A stretch of 64,000 nucleotides of DNA from Klebsiella sp. BIGb0138 (GCF_004342285.1 NZ_SMCV01000013.1:62001-126000), one strand, 5' to 3'. Positions 39,381-49,952 are shown, numbered from the stretch's first letter. The notes: generated by a model not told the origin, from the sequence alone. Made by a program: numbers and translations.

Positions 39381-41012
39381 ATGACCATCATCACAAGAAA
39401 AAGCCTTATTGCAGCAGGTGTTCTCGCTGCATTTATTGCAGGAAACGCAGCGGCGGCAGATGTGCCAGCAGGTGTCTCGTTAGCAGCAAAGCAGACCATT
39501 GTGCGTAACAGCGGCGCAGAGCCGCAGTCGCTGGACCCCGATAAAATCGAAGGGGTGCCGGAATCCAATATTAGCCGCGACCTGTTTGAAGGTCTGCTGG
39601 TAACGTCGCCAGTCGATGGACATCCGGTTCCGGGCGTCGCTGAGAGCTGGGACAATAAAGATTTTAAAGTGTGGACCTTCCATCTGCGTAAAGACGCGAA
39701 ATGGTCCAACGGCGAGCCGGTAACGGCGCAGGATTTTGTTTATAGCTGGCAACGTCTGGTGGATCCGAAAACCGCCTCTCCGTATGCGAGCTATCCGCAG
39801 TATGGCCATATTGTCAACGTCGATGAGATTATCGACGGTAAAAAGGCACCGACCGAACTGGGCGTGAAGGCTATTGACGATCACACGCTGGAGGTCACCC
39901 TCAGCGAAGCCGTCCCTTATTTCTATAAGCTGCTGGTCAACTCATCCATGTCTCCGGTTTATAAACCTGCCATCGAGAAGTTTGGCGAGAAGTGGACTCA
40001 GCCTGCCAATATTGTATCCAACGGCGCTTATAAACTGAAAGATTGGGTCGTTAACGAACGTATCGTTATGGAACGTAATACTCACTACTGGAACAACAGC
40101 AAAACGGTTATTGATGAAGTGACCTGGCTGCCGACCTCTTCCGAAGTGACCTACGTTAACCGCTACCGCAGTGGCGAACTGGATATGACTTATAACCAGC
40201 TGCCTATTGAGCTGTTCCAGAAGCTGAAAAAAGAAATTCCAAATGAACTGCACGTGGATCCGTATCTGTGCACCTACTATTACGAGATTAATAACCAGAA
40301 AGCGCCATTTACCGATCCGCGCGTGCGTACCGCGCTCAAGATGGGACTCGACCGCGATATTATTGCGAATAAAGTAAAAGGTCAGGGGGATATTCCGGCC
40401 TATGGCTATACGCCGCCGTATACCGACAGCGCGAAGCTGACCGTTCCTGAGTGGTTTAAATGGTCGCAGGAAAAACGCAACGAAGAGGCGAAAAAGCTGC
40501 TGGCTGAAGCTGGCTACACGGCTGACAAACCGTTGTCCTTCAACCTGCTGTACAACACGTCCGATCTGCACAAAAAGCTGGCGATCGCCGCCGCCTCCAT
40601 CTGGAAGAAAAATCTTGGTGTAGACGTCAAGCTGGAAAACCAGGAATGGAAAACCTTCCTCGACACGCGTCATCAGGGGACCTATGACGTGGCGCGCGCG
40701 GGCTGGTGTGCAGACTATAACGAACCAACCTCCTTCCTGAATACCATGCTGTCCGACAGCTCGATGAACACCGCGCACTATAAGAGCCCGGCGTTCGATA
40801 AGATCATGACAGAAAGCACTAAGGCAACGGACGAGGCTCAGCGTACGGCCCTGTATGATAAAGCCGAGCAGCAGTTGGATAAAGATTCAGCCATCGTTCC
40901 AGTTTATTACTACGTGAACGCCCGTCTGGTGAAACCGTGGGTTGGCGGCTACACCGGTAAAGATCCGATGGATAACGTCTATACCAAAGATCTTTATATT
41001 ATTAAGCATTAA
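39381..41012 (+). CDS. oppA: OppA, periplasmic oligopeptide-binding protein
   Basis: The 543-residue protein matches OppA, which binds peptides of two to five residues with little sequence preference. A Sec signal (about 1-26, cleavage at AAA-ADVP) is followed by the SBP_bac_5 fold (NSGAEPQSLDPDKIEG near the mature N-terminus). It leads oppABCDF; an inverted repeat separates it from oppB and may favour its higher expression. Confidence 0.97.
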   Translation: MTIITRKSLIAAGVLAAFIAGNAAAADVPAGVSLAAKQTIVRNSGAEPQSLDPDKIEGVPESNISRDLFEGLLVTSPVDGHPVPGVAESWDNKDFKVWTFHLRKDAKWSNGEPVTAQDFVYSWQRLVDPKTASPYASYPQYGHIVNVDEIIDGKKAPTELGVKAIDDHTLEVTLSEAVPYFYKLLVNSSMSPVYKPAIEKFGEKWTQPANIVSNGAYKLKDWVVNERIVMERNTHYWNNSKTVIDEVTWLPTSSEVTYVNRYRSGELDMTYNQLPIELFQKLKKEIPNELHVDPYLCTYYYEINNQKAPFTDPRVRTALKMGLDRDIIANKVKGQGDIPAYGYTPPYTDSAKLTVPEWFKWSQEKRNEEAKKLLAEAGYTADKPLSFNLLYNTSDLHKKLAIAAASIWKKNLGVDVKLENQEWKTFLDTRHQGTYDVARAGWCADYNEPTSFLNTMLSDSSMNTAHYKSPAFDKIMTESTKATDEAQRTALYDKAEQQLDKDSAIVPVYYYVNARLVKPWVGGYTGKDPMDNVYTKDLYIIKH

Positions 41013-41021
41013 TGGCAACAG

Positions 41022-41046
41022 GTGGGGCAGTCAGTGACTGCCCCAC
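41022..41046 (+). repeat. Inverted repeat between oppA and oppB
   Basis: GTGGGGCAGTCA and TGACTGCCCCAC form a perfect 12-bp stem without a T run. It probably protects the 3' end of oppA mRNA or partly ends transcription, setting oppA above oppBCDF. Confidence 0.8.
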
Positions 41047-41096
41047 AGTGTCTTATTTGAGAGCAGTGCAAAGGCACACGCCAGAAGGTACGGGCA

Positions 41097-42017
41097 ATGT
41101 TAAAATTTATTCTACGTCGTTGTCTGGAAGCGATTCCGACGCTATTTATTCTTATTACGATTTCCTTCTTTATGATGCGCCTGGCTCCGGGAAGTCCGTT
41201 TACCGGAGAGCGGCAGCTCCCGCCGGAAGTGATGGCGAACATCGAAGCGAAATATCATCTGAACGATCCTATTTCCACGCAATATTTCAGCTATCTGAAA
41301 CAGCTTGCGCATGGTGATTTTGGACCGTCGTTTAAATACAAAGATTATTCCGTTAATGATCTGGTGGCGGGGAGCTTTCCCGTTTCGGCAAAATTAGGCG
41401 CCGCGGCATTTTTTCTGGCGGTGATTTTCGGCGTTACTGCCGGGGTAATTGCGGCGCTGAAGCAAAACACGAAATGGGATTATGCGGTGATGGGGGTGGC
41501 GATGACCGGGGTGGTGATACCCAGCTTTGTCGTCGCACCGCTGCTGGTGCTGATATTCGCCATCACCCTGCACTGGTTACCCGGTGGCGGCTGGAACGGC
41601 GGGGCGCTGAAATTTATGATTCTGCCGATGGTGGCGCTGTCGCTCGCCTATATCGCCAGCATCGCGCGTATTACCCGCGGCTCGATGATTGAAGTCCTGC
41701 ATTCCAACTTTATCCGCACCGCGCGGGCAAAAGGGTTGCCGATGCGGCGCATTATTTTCCGTCATGCGCTGAAACCGGCGCTGCTGCCCGTCCTGTCTTA
41801 TATGGGCCCGGCATTTGTGGGGATCATCACCGGCTCAATGGTCATCGAAACCATCTACGGTCTTCCAGGTATCGGTCAGCTGTTCGTCAATGGCGCGCTT
41901 AACCGCGACTATTCACTGGTGCTGAGTCTGACTATCCTGGTCGGCGCGCTGACTATTCTGTTTAACGCGATCGTCGACGTGCTGTATGCCGTTATCGATC
42001 CGAAGATTCGCTATTGA
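41097..42017 (+). CDS. oppB: OppB, oligopeptide ABC transporter permease
   Basis: The 306-residue inner-membrane protein has six helices and the EAA loop (RTARAKGLPMRRIIFRHALKP, partly) that contacts OppD/F. It matches E. coli OppB closely. Starts with ATG at 41097, 84 bp after oppA. Confidence 0.97.
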   Translation: MLKFILRRCLEAIPTLFILITISFFMMRLAPGSPFTGERQLPPEVMANIEAKYHLNDPISTQYFSYLKQLAHGDFGPSFKYKDYSVNDLVAGSFPVSAKLGAAAFFLAVIFGVTAGVIAALKQNTKWDYAVMGVAMTGVVIPSFVVAPLLVLIFAITLHWLPGGGWNGGALKFMILPMVALSLAYIASIARITRGSMIEVLHSNFIRTARAKGLPMRRIIFRHALKPALLPVLSYMGPAFVGIITGSMVIETIYGLPGIGQLFVNGALNRDYSLVLSLTILVGALTILFNAIVDVLYAVIDPKIRY

Positions 42018-42031
42018 AGCTGGGGTTCGCC

Positions 42032-42940
42032 ATGATGTTAAGTAAGAAAAACAACGAGGCGCTGGAGAACTTCAGTGAAAAACTGGAAGTTGAAGGACGT
42101 AGCCTGTGGCAGGATGCCCGCCGTCGCTTTATGCATAACCGCGCCGCCGTTGCCAGCCTGATTGTGCTGGTGATTATCGCGCTGTTCGTGACCATTGCGC
42201 CCATGGTGTCGCAGTTTTCCTATTTCGATACCGACTGGGGCATGATGTCCAGCGCGCCGGATATGGAGTCCGGTCACTACTTTGGTACCGACTCTTCCGG
42301 CCGCGACCTGCTGGTCCGTGTGGCTATCGGCGGACGTATCTCGCTGATGGTCGGCGTCGCCGCCGCGCTGGTGGCGGTGATTCTCGGTACGCTCTACGGT
42401 TCGCTCTCCGGCTATCTGGGCGGCAAAGTGGATTCGGTGATGATGCGTCTGCTGGAGATCCTCAACTCCTTCCCGTTCATGTTCTTCGTCATCCTCCTTG
42501 TCACCTTCTTTGGGCAGAATATCCTGCTGATTTTCGTCGCTATCGGGATGGTCTCCTGGCTCGATATGGCGCGTATTGTTCGTGGCCAGACGCTGAGCCT
42601 GAAGCGCAAAGAGTTTATTGAAGCGGCGCAGGTCGGTGGGGTGTCAACGTTCAGTATTGTGGTGCGCCATATCGTGCCTAACGTACTGGGTGTGGTGGTG
42701 GTCTACGCCTCGCTGCTGGTGCCGAGCATGATCCTGTTCGAATCCTTCTTAAGCTTCCTTGGCCTGGGGACTCAGGAACCGCTGAGCAGCTGGGGGGCGT
42801 TACTCAGCGATGGCGCGAACTCGATGGAAGTCTCGCCGTGGCTGCTGCTATTTCCCGCGGGGTTCCTGGTGGTGACGCTATTTTGTTTTAACTTTATCGG
42901 CGATGGCCTGCGTGATGCCCTCGACCCGAAAGATCGCTAA
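42032..42940 (+). CDS. oppC: OppC, oligopeptide ABC transporter permease
   Basis: The ATG at 42032 (MMLSKKNNEALENFSEK) aligns with E. coli OppC and gives 302 residues. It has a cytoplasmic N-terminal tail, six membrane helices and the EAA loop around IEAAQVGGVS. It pairs with OppB to form the peptide channel. Confidence 0.97.
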   Translation: MMLSKKNNEALENFSEKLEVEGRSLWQDARRRFMHNRAAVASLIVLVIIALFVTIAPMVSQFSYFDTDWGMMSSAPDMESGHYFGTDSSGRDLLVRVAIGGRISLMVGVAAALVAVILGTLYGSLSGYLGGKVDSVMMRLLEILNSFPFMFFVILLVTFFGQNILLIFVAIGMVSWLDMARIVRGQTLSLKRKEFIEAAQVGGVSTFSIVVRHIVPNVLGVVVVYASLLVPSMILFESFLSFLGLGTQEPLSSWGALLSDGANSMEVSPWLLLFPAGFLVVTLFCFNFIGDGLRDALDPKDR

Positions 42941-42951
42941 GGAGCGCCGTC

Positions 42952-43965
42952 ATGAGCATAATTGAAACGGCAAAAGCGCCGCAGGCGCAGCAACAATCCG
43001 GGCTGCTGCTGGATGTCAAAGATCTGCGCGTAACCTTTACCACGCCAGATGGCGATGTCACGGCGGTAAACGATCTCAACTTTAGCCTGCGGGCGGGAGA
43101 AACGCTGGGTATCGTCGGCGAGTCGGGATCCGGCAAGTCGCAGACCGCTTTCGCCCTGATGGGGCTGCTGGCCTCCAACGGCCATATCGGCGGGTCGGCT
43201 CTGTTTAACGGCCGCCAGATCCTCAATCTGCCGGAACATGAGCTGAATAAGCTGCGCGCCGAGCAAATTTCAATGATATTCCAGGATCCGATGACCTCCC
43301 TGAACCCGTATATGCGAGTCGGCGAGCAGCTCATGGAGGTCCTGATGCTGCATAAAAATCTGGGCAAAGCCGAAGCGTTTGAAGAGTCGGTGAAGATGCT
43401 GGATGCGGTGAAAATGCCGGAAGCGCGGAAGCGTATGAAAATGTACCCGCACGAGTTTTCCGGCGGCATGCGCCAGCGTGTGATGATCGCCATGGCCTTG
43501 TTGTGCCGGCCTAAGTTGCTGATTGCCGATGAACCGACCACCGCCCTGGATGTCACGGTCCAGGCGCAAATCATGACGTTGTTGAACGAGCTAAAACGCG
43601 AATTCAATACCGCGATCGTGATGATTACCCACGATCTCGGCGTGGTGGCCGGGATCTGCGACAAGGTACTGGTGATGTACGCCGGGCGCACCATGGAATA
43701 CGGCCTGGCGCGGGATGTCTTTTATCATCCTTCGCATCCGTATTCTATCGGCCTGCTGAATGCGGTTCCGCGTCTGGATGCGGAAGGTGAGTCGCTGTTG
43801 ACCATTCCCGGCAACCCGCCAAACCTGCTGCGTTTGCCAAAAGGCTGCCCGTTCCAGCCGCGTTGTCCGCATGCGATGGAGATTTGTCATAGCGCTCCAC
43901 CTCTTGAGGAGTTTGCACCGGGCCGCTTGCGCGCCTGCTTTCAACCAGTAGGGGATCTGCTATGA
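42952..43965 (+). CDS. oppD: OppD, oligopeptide transporter ATPase
   Basis: The 337-residue ATPase has Walker A GESGSGKSQ, signature FSGGMRQR and Walker B LLIADEPTTALD, with the C-terminal oligopeptide-transporter extension holding cysteines (CPFQPRCPHA) that bind an iron-sulfur cluster in the Opp/Dpp family. The stop overlaps the oppF start by four bases. Confidence 0.97.
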   Translation: MSIIETAKAPQAQQQSGLLLDVKDLRVTFTTPDGDVTAVNDLNFSLRAGETLGIVGESGSGKSQTAFALMGLLASNGHIGGSALFNGRQILNLPEHELNKLRAEQISMIFQDPMTSLNPYMRVGEQLMEVLMLHKNLGKAEAFEESVKMLDAVKMPEARKRMKMYPHEFSGGMRQRVMIAMALLCRPKLLIADEPTTALDVTVQAQIMTLLNELKREFNTAIVMITHDLGVVAGICDKVLVMYAGRTMEYGLARDVFYHPSHPYSIGLLNAVPRLDAEGESLLTIPGNPPNLLRLPKGCPFQPRCPHAMEICHSAPPLEEFAPGRLRACFQPVGDLL

Positions 43966-44966
43966 ACGCCGTAACGGAACAAAGAAAAGTCCTGCTCGAA
44001 ATCGCCGATTTGAAAGTCCATTTCGATATCAAGGACGGTAAACAGTGGTTCTGGCAGCCTGCTAAAACGCTGAAAGCGGTGGATGGGGTGACGCTGCGCC
44101 TCTACGAAGGGGAAACCCTGGGCGTGGTTGGGGAATCCGGCTGTGGTAAATCGACCTTTGCCCGCGCGATTATTGGTCTGGTCAAAGCGACCGACGGCAA
44201 AGTGGCCTGGCTTGGTAAAGATCTGTTAGGTATGAAGCAGGAAGAGTGGCGCGCCGTGCGCAGCGATATCCAGATGATCTTCCAGGATCCTCTGGCCTCG
44301 CTGAATCCACGAATGACCATCGGTGAAATTATTGCCGAGCCGCTGCGCACCTATCATCCGAAAATGGCGCGTCAGGAGGTCCGTGACCGGGTCAAAGCGA
44401 TGATGATGAAAGTCGGCCTGCTGCCGAACCTGATTAACCGCTATCCGCACGAGTTCTCCGGCGGGCAATGTCAGCGTATCGGGATTGCCCGCGCGCTGAT
44501 CCTTGAGCCGAAGCTGATTATCTGTGATGAGCCGGTCTCGGCGCTGGACGTCTCGATTCAGGCTCAGGTGGTCAACCTGCTGCAACAGCTGCAACGCGAA
44601 ATGGGGCTGTCGCTGATTTTCATCGCCCACGACCTGGCGGTGGTGAAGCACATTTCCGATCGTGTTCTGGTGATGTATCTGGGCCACGCCGTGGAGCTGG
44701 GCACCTACGATGAGGTGTACCACAACCCGCTGCACCCTTATACCAAAGCGCTGATGTCCGCGGTGCCGGTGCCGGACCCGGATCTGGAAAAAAACAAAAC
44801 CATCCAGCTGCTGGAAGGCGAGTTGCCTTCGCCGATTAACCCGCCGTCGGGATGCGTTTTCCGCACGCGCTGCCCGATAGCCGGGCCGGAATGCGCTAAA
44901 ACGCGGCCGGTGCTGGAGGGCAGTTTCCGTCATGCGGTTTCCTGCCTCAAGGTAGACCCGTTATAA
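43962..44966 (+). CDS. oppF: OppF, oligopeptide transporter ATPase
   Basis: The 334-residue ATPase has Walker A GESGCGKST, signature FSGGQCQR and Walker B LIICDEPVSALD. It is the partner of OppD, ends the operon, and is followed by a terminator. Confidence 0.97.
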   Translation: MNAVTEQRKVLLEIADLKVHFDIKDGKQWFWQPAKTLKAVDGVTLRLYEGETLGVVGESGCGKSTFARAIIGLVKATDGKVAWLGKDLLGMKQEEWRAVRSDIQMIFQDPLASLNPRMTIGEIIAEPLRTYHPKMARQEVRDRVKAMMMKVGLLPNLINRYPHEFSGGQCQRIGIARALILEPKLIICDEPVSALDVSIQAQVVNLLQQLQREMGLSLIFIAHDLAVVKHISDRVLVMYLGHAVELGTYDEVYHNPLHPYTKALMSAVPVPDPDLEKNKTIQLLEGELPSPINPPSGCVFRTRCPIAGPECAKTRPVLEGSFRHAVSCLKVDPL

Positions 44967-44972
44967 TCTCCG

Positions 44973-44998
44973 GGGCTGACGTAGGTCGGCCCTTTTTT
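44973..44998 (+). terminator. opp operon terminator
   Basis: GGGCTGAC and GTCGGCCC pair around a short loop and are followed by TTTTTT, directly after oppF. Confidence 0.88.
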
Positions 44999-45071
44999 CT
45001 GCGAGATTAACGTGGTTGTCACTTTTGGCAACGCCCGCGGCGGTGAATTGTCGAAGCCGGCGCGAGAAGGA

Positions 45072-45108
45072 AAATAAAATGGCTGCCGGGGAGATGAGCG
45101 GCAGCCAT
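45072..45108 (-). terminator. yciU terminator
   Basis: ATGGCTGCC and GGCAGCCAT form a perfect 9-bp stem; on the minus strand it is followed by ATTTTATTTT. It lies 31 bp after the yciU stop. Confidence 0.8.
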
Positions 45109-45139
45109 TGTTTATATGCAGCGATACTGAAGCGGAAGC

Positions 45140-45481
<342 letters not shown>

Positions 45482-45503
45482 TTAAACATCTGATTGGCAC
45501 GTT

Positions 45504-46964
45504 TTACAGCAACGGACTGAAGAAGTAAAACAGTCGCTCGGTGATCCGCTGCCAGAGCGGACGTTTTAACCACAGGCGGGCATCCAGCAGGCGCGAACGG
45601 GAAATATAATCATCCTGCACGGCCGCCAGATCGCCGCCGAACCCGACATCGTCGATCACCAGGGTGATTTCGAAATTGAGCCACAGGCTGCGCATATCGA
45701 GATTCACGGTACCGACCAGGCTAAGCTCGCCGTCCACCAGTACGCTTTTGGTATGAAGCAGGCCGCCTTCGAACTGGTAAATTTTCACCCCGGCGGCCAG
45801 CAGTTCGGTAAAGAAGGCGCGGCTGGCCCAGCCGACCAGCAGCGAGTCATTCTTACGCGGTAAAATAATGCTGACGTCGACACCGCGCTGGGCCGCAGTA
45901 CAAATCGCATGGAGCAGATCGTCGCTGGGCACGAAGTAGGGGGTGGTCATGATCAGATATTCTTTGGCCGAATAGGCTGCGGTCAGCAGCGCCTGATGAA
46001 TCAGGTCTTCCGGGAAACCGGGGCCGGAGGCGATCGTGTGGATGGTGTGTCCGCTGGCTTCCTCAAAGGGCATAATATTGACATCCGGCGGCGGCGGTAA
46101 AATACGCTTACCGGTTTCAATTTCCCAGTCGCAGGAGTAAACGATACCCATCGCGGTCGCGACCGGGCCTTCCATCCGCGCCATCAAATCAATCCACTGG
46201 CCCACGCCAGAATCCTGCTTAAAGAAGCGTGGGTCAACCAGGTTCATACTGCCGGTATAGGCAATATAGTTATCAATCATCACCATTTTACGATGCTGGC
46301 GCAGGTCCATCCGGCGCAGGAAAACACGCATCAGATTGACCTTCAGCGCTTCGACGACTTCGATGCCGGCGTTACGCATCATCGCCGCCCACGGGCTGCG
46401 GAAAAAGGCGACGCTGCCGGCGGAGTCCAGCATCAGGCGGCAGTGGACGCCGCGCCGCGCCGCGGCCATCAGTGACTCTGCGACCTGATCGGCCATTCCG
46501 CCCGGCTGCCAGATGTAAAACACCATCTCGATATTGTGGCGGGCCAGCTGGATATCGCGAATCAGCGCCTGCATGACGTCGTCAGATTCGGTGAGCAGCT
46601 GCAGCTGGTTGCCTTTGACGCCGGCTATCCCCTGGCGAAGTTCACAAAGTTTGAACAGCGACTCGGCTACCGGGCTGTTGTCATCGGCAAAAATATGTTT
46701 GCAGGCTTTGAGGTCATTGAGCCATTTGGCCGTCGAAGGCCACATCGCGCGGGCTCGTTCCGCCCGGCGTTTGCCGAGGTGCAGTTCGCCAAAGGAGAGA
46801 TAGGCAATAATACCGACCAGCGGGAGAATATAGATAATCAGCAGCCATGCCATTGCTGAGGGGACGGCGCGCCGTTTCATGAGTATGCGTAACGTTACAC
46901 CGGCGATGAGTAACCAGTAACCGAGGATGACCAGCCAGTTCACCACCGTGTAAAAGGTTGTCAT
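45504..46964 (-). CDS. clsA: ClsA, cardiolipin synthase
   Basis: The 486-residue membrane enzyme joins two phosphatidylglycerols into cardiolipin. Two N-terminal membrane helices are followed by two phospholipase-D HKD motifs, HRKMVMID and HTKSVLVD, each with the downstream Asn-containing element. It matches E. coli ClsA in length and sequence. Confidence 0.96.
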   Translation of the reverse strand: MTTFYTVVNWLVILGYWLLIAGVTLRILMKRRAVPSAMAWLLIIYILPLVGIIAYLSFGELHLGKRRAERARAMWPSTAKWLNDLKACKHIFADDNSPVAESLFKLCELRQGIAGVKGNQLQLLTESDDVMQALIRDIQLARHNIEMVFYIWQPGGMADQVAESLMAAARRGVHCRLMLDSAGSVAFFRSPWAAMMRNAGIEVVEALKVNLMRVFLRRMDLRQHRKMVMIDNYIAYTGSMNLVDPRFFKQDSGVGQWIDLMARMEGPVATAMGIVYSCDWEIETGKRILPPPPDVNIMPFEEASGHTIHTIASGPGFPEDLIHQALLTAAYSAKEYLIMTTPYFVPSDDLLHAICTAAQRGVDVSIILPRKNDSLLVGWASRAFFTELLAAGVKIYQFEGGLLHTKSVLVDGELSLVGTVNLDMRSLWLNFEITLVIDDVGFGGDLAAVQDDYISRSRLLDARLWLKRPLWQRITERLFYFFSPLL

Positions 46965-47107
46965 AAATGAAAAATCCTTTTGAATGACTTTATGTCATGA
47001 GTTTACGCATCAACATTCATCTGGCAAATAAAAACGCAGCGAAAGCGTTGGTCAGCCAGATGCATCGGTTTATAATGTGGTCTGTTTTCACTCGTAGAGT
47101 AGTAGCA

Positions 47108-47281
47108 ATGAAGCGTAGTAGAACGGAAGTAGGGCGCTGGCGCATGCTAAGACAGGTGAGTCGCCGTAAATCGCGCTGGCTGGAAGCCCAGTCGCGCCGC
47201 AATATGCGCATCCTTTCCATCCGGAAGGAACTGGTGAAACGACAACGTGGTTCCCTGCTGTTTGTCTTCACTGAGTACTGA
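47108..47281 (+). CDS. yciY: YciY, small basic protein
   Basis: The 57-residue, strongly basic protein (MKRSRTEVGRWRMLRQ) matches E. coli YciY, of unknown function. I chose the ATG at 47108 because the frame upstream has no family similarity. The arginine-rich composition (RRKSRW, QSRRNMR) suggests nucleic-acid contact, but this is only inference. Confidence 0.82.
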   Translation: MKRSRTEVGRWRMLRQVSRRKSRWLEAQSRRNMRILSIRKELVKRQRGSLLFVFTEY

Positions 47282-47284
47282 TAT

Positions 47285-47310
47285 AAAAGGCACCGTCTAT
47301 GGTGCCTCTG
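47285..47310. terminator. Terminator between yciY and yciI
   Basis: GGCACC and GGTGCC form a stem with a TGT-rich loop, flanked by AAAA and a T-rich tail, between converging genes. Confidence 0.75.
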
Positions 47311-47331
47311 TTATTTTGCTGCCGGGTGGCC

Positions 47332-47628
47332 TCAGAATACCTTTTTGTAAGGCTTCACGGAGACGTTCTGATAAACGCCCGCGGCAATGTAAGGGTCATC
47401 ATTTGCCCATGCCTGCGCCACTTCCAGTGATTCGAACTCCGCAATCACCGTTGAACCGGTAAATCCTGCAGCGCCAGGCTCATTGCTGTCGACGGCAGGC
47501 ATGGGCCCGGCGGTCAGCAGACGGCCTTCATCATGTAATAGTTGTAAACGTGCCAGGTGGGCGGGGCGTACCGACAAGCGCTTTTCCAGGGAATCGGCGA
47601 TGTCTTCAGCGTAGATAACGTAAAGCAC
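47332..47628 (-). CDS. yciI: YciI-like protein
   Basis: GTG at 47628, behind AAGGAG, gives 98 residues, the length of E. coli YciI, a small ferredoxin-like-fold protein with a conserved His-Asp pair ([17 protein letters not shown]). Its reaction is unknown. The frame extends six codons upstream, but those overlap the ribosome binding site. Confidence 0.92.
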   Translation of the reverse strand: MLYVIYAEDIADSLEKRLSVRPAHLARLQLLHDEGRLLTAGPMPAVDSNEPGAAGFTGSTVIAEFESLEVAQAWANDDPYIAAGVYQNVSVKPYKKVF

Positions 47629-47782
47629 GGCAAGGCTCCTTATCAATAAACAGGCGAATCACGTTAAGTGAATCCGCCGTGGACTGCAACGCAAAGATGC
47701 TCATCGGCTTAAAATGCCCTGTTTTGGGGAGTTTTTCCCACAAAACGCAGCAAATTTTGCTGCAAGCGAACAAGGCTTATTG

Positions 47783-47801
47783 AATATGATTGCTATTTGC
47801 A
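47783..47801 (+). promoter_or_regulatory. Fur box of tonB
   Basis: The 19-bp AATATGATTGCTATTTGCA matches the Fur consensus at most positions and is nearly identical to the site known in front of E. coli tonB. It lies 47 bp upstream of the start, implying iron repression. Confidence 0.8.
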
Positions 47802-47847
47802 TTTAAAATCGGGGCATCATTTTTCAACAGAAACGACTATGAGCGCA

Positions 47848-48582
47848 ATGACCCTTGATTTACCTCGCCGCTTCCCGTGGCCGACGCTGCTGTCCGTGGC
47901 TATCCACGGTGCCGTTGTGGCGGGGTTGCTTTATACCTCGGTACATCAGGTTATTGAACGACCGTCTCCCTCTCAGCCTATCGAGGTTACCATGGTGGCC
48001 CCGGCAGATCTGGAACCTCCTCAGGCGGCGCAGCCGGTCGTTGAACCCGTTGTTGAGCCGGAGCCTGAGCCGGAAGTGGTACCCGAACCGGAGCCGCCAA
48101 AAGAAGCGCCGGTCGTGATTCATAAACCCGAGCCCAAACCGAAGCCGAAGCCCAAACCGAAACCGAAGCCGGAGAAAAAGGTCGAACAGCCGAAACGTGA
48201 AGTCAGACCGGCGGAACCGCGGCCGGCCTCGCCGTTTGAAACGACCAATACGCAGCCTGCGCGGACGGCACCCAGCACCTCAACGGCTACCGCGAAGCCA
48301 ACGGTAACCGCGCCGAGCGGCCCGCGGGCGCTGAGCCGCGGTGAGCCGAGCTACCCGCCTCGCGCTCAGGCGCTGCGTATCGAAGGGAATGTGCGCGTCA
48401 AATTTGATGTGACGCCGGATGGCCGGGTGGACAACGTGGTGATTCTCTCTGCCCAGCCGGCCAACATGTTTGAGCGGGAAGTGAAAAACGCGCTGCGCAA
48501 ATGGCGCTACGAACCCGGCAAACCGGGGAACGGTATCACCATGAATATTCAGTTCCGCCTGAAAGGCGTACAGATTAGCTAA
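47848..48582 (+). CDS. tonB: TonB, energy-transducing protein
   Basis: The 244-residue protein powers outer-membrane siderophore and B12 receptors with ExbBD. A short cytoplasmic N-terminus and signal-anchor with Ser-His (SVAIHGAVVAG) is followed by a long periplasmic Pro-Glu/Pro-Lys spacer. The C-terminal receptor-contacting domain holds YPPRAQALRIEGNVRVKFDV. An ATG at 47839 is an alternative start three codons earlier. Confidence 0.96.
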   Translation: MTLDLPRRFPWPTLLSVAIHGAVVAGLLYTSVHQVIERPSPSQPIEVTMVAPADLEPPQAAQPVVEPVVEPEPEPEVVPEPEPPKEAPVVIHKPEPKPKPKPKPKPKPEKKVEQPKREVRPAEPRPASPFETTNTQPARTAPSTSTATAKPTVTAPSGPRALSRGEPSYPPRAQALRIEGNVRVKFDVTPDGRVDNVVILSAQPANMFEREVKNALRKWRYEPGKPGNGITMNIQFRLKGVQIS

Positions 48583-48590
48583 TTGCTAAC

Positions 48591-48614
48591 AAAAGGCTCC
48601 TCAGGGAGCCTTTT
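48591..48614. terminator. tonB terminator, bidirectional
   Basis: AAAAGGCTCC and GGAGCCTTTT form a near-perfect 10-bp stem. It overlaps the last codons of the converging yniA. Confidence 0.9.
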
Positions 48615-49473
48615 CCATTAAGACCTCATCCAGCGCTTTCTGCGCCGTCACCAGATGCTGGCCGCCGAACAAAATAGCCCGGTTCAACAACGTGTACAGC
48701 TGATAAACCGGCTGGCGCTCGAGGAATCCGGACGGGAGCGGCGAGACGGACTGATAACCGTCGTATATTTGCGGCGGCTGCTCCGGATGCAGCGGCAGCA
48801 TGGCGAGATCGCACTCTCTGTCTCCCCAGTAACAGGCGGGATCGAAGATATAGGGCCCGTTTGGCCCCAGCGCGCAGTTGCCGGACCACAAATCACCGTG
48901 CAGTAAGGATGGCTGAGGCTGGTGGCTGCTGAGGCGCTGCTGCACATTATCGACAATGCTGTCGATGTTGCCGAAGTTTAGCCCTTTTTCGGCCGCCAGC
49001 TCCAGCTGCCAGCCGATACGCTGCTCGGCAAAGAAGGTCGACCAGCGGCGTTGCCAGGCATTAGGCTGCGGCGTGGTGGAAAGGTGGTTATCAAAATCCA
49101 GCCCGAACTGCGGCTGATCGCTCCACTGATGCAGATGCGCGATGTGCTGGCCAAGTAAGAAGGCGTTGTGCGCGTCCAGCGGGCGAGGCGGCAGGTATTC
49201 CACGACCAGGAAACTGTAGTCGCGATCGCTGCCGACGGCGTAAACCTGCGGCACGCTGACGGTTTTACTCCGCGAAAGAAGCTCAAGTTGATCCGCTTCA
49301 GCGGTGAAGACAGGCAGAAGCTCACGTTCATCACATTTGACAAAGTAGTCCCGCCCACCGAAGCGTAAATGCCAGGCCGCGTGAATTTCTCCGCCGGGCA
49401 GTTCGTTGCGCAGTTCGATTTCAGCTGCTTCAGTGTGCCAATCGCTTAACAAAGTGCTGATAGCTTGCCACAT
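48601..49473 (-). CDS. yniA: YniA, fructosamine-kinase-family protein
   Basis: The ATG at 49473 (MWQAISTLLSDW) with GGGGAGA upstream aligns with E. coli YniA and gives 290 residues. The kinase motifs are LLHGDLWSGNC (catalytic) and IFDPACYWGDRECD (metal). The family phosphorylates fructosamine or ribulosamine adducts for protein deglycation; the exact substrate is not known. Confidence 0.93.
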   Translation of the reverse strand: MWQAISTLLSDWHTEAAEIELRNELPGGEIHAAWHLRFGGRDYFVKCDERELLPVFTAEADQLELLSRSKTVSVPQVYAVGSDRDYSFLVVEYLPPRPLDAHNAFLLGQHIAHLHQWSDQPQFGLDFDNHLSTTPQPNAWQRRWSTFFAEQRIGWQLELAAEKGLNFGNIDSIVDNVQQRLSSHQPQPSLLHGDLWSGNCALGPNGPYIFDPACYWGDRECDLAMLPLHPEQPPQIYDGYQSVSPLPSGFLERQPVYQLYTLLNRAILFGGQHLVTAQKALDEVLMEKAP

Positions 49474-49578
49474 GCTGTCTCTCCCCTTGTTTTCCACCAT
49501 TTCATAAGGTTAGCCCATAACCCCGGTGTAAAATTCGAACTGACGCACAACTGACGCCTTCCGCTGCGCTAATCGCAC

Positions 49579-49863
49579 TTATTGAGCTTCCAGCCACTCC
49601 GCGAATGTGCTGACGGTGACGTCAACCGGGCGACCTAGCGCGGTTTCCGCCAGCCCAGCGCATAGCGCCTGGACCTCGTCCGCGCTTTGCGGGGAGAGCA
49701 GGCCAAAGGTATTGGTCCCCAGCTCATGGACCTTTCCTTGATCGTCATTCAGCACCAGCGTGAATCCGACCCGGGTGAGGTGATTACTGAGTTCGTTAAT
49801 TTCGGTCAGCGTCTCCTCCTGAAAGTGAACCGTCACGACGTGGGTAACAATTTCTGTACTCAT
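49579..49863 (-). CDS. ydiZ: YdiZ, small conserved protein
   Basis: The 94-residue protein has no recognised domain. It is called YdiZ from its position between yniA and pfkB, as in E. coli, and similar length. It is predicted soluble, with an amphipathic N-terminal part (TLTEINELSNHL). Confidence 0.75.
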   Translation of the reverse strand: MSTEIVTHVVTVHFQEETLTEINELSNHLTRVGFTLVLNDDQGKVHELGTNTFGLLSPQSADEVQALCAGLAETALGRPVDVTVSTFAEWLEAQ

Positions 49864-49952
49864 TTTTCACCCCGTTGTTATCCATGGAATTTTTAGCATA
49901 GACCATGGTGATGATTTGGCGACTCCCTCTGCGTTAACAGAGGGAAGGGGAA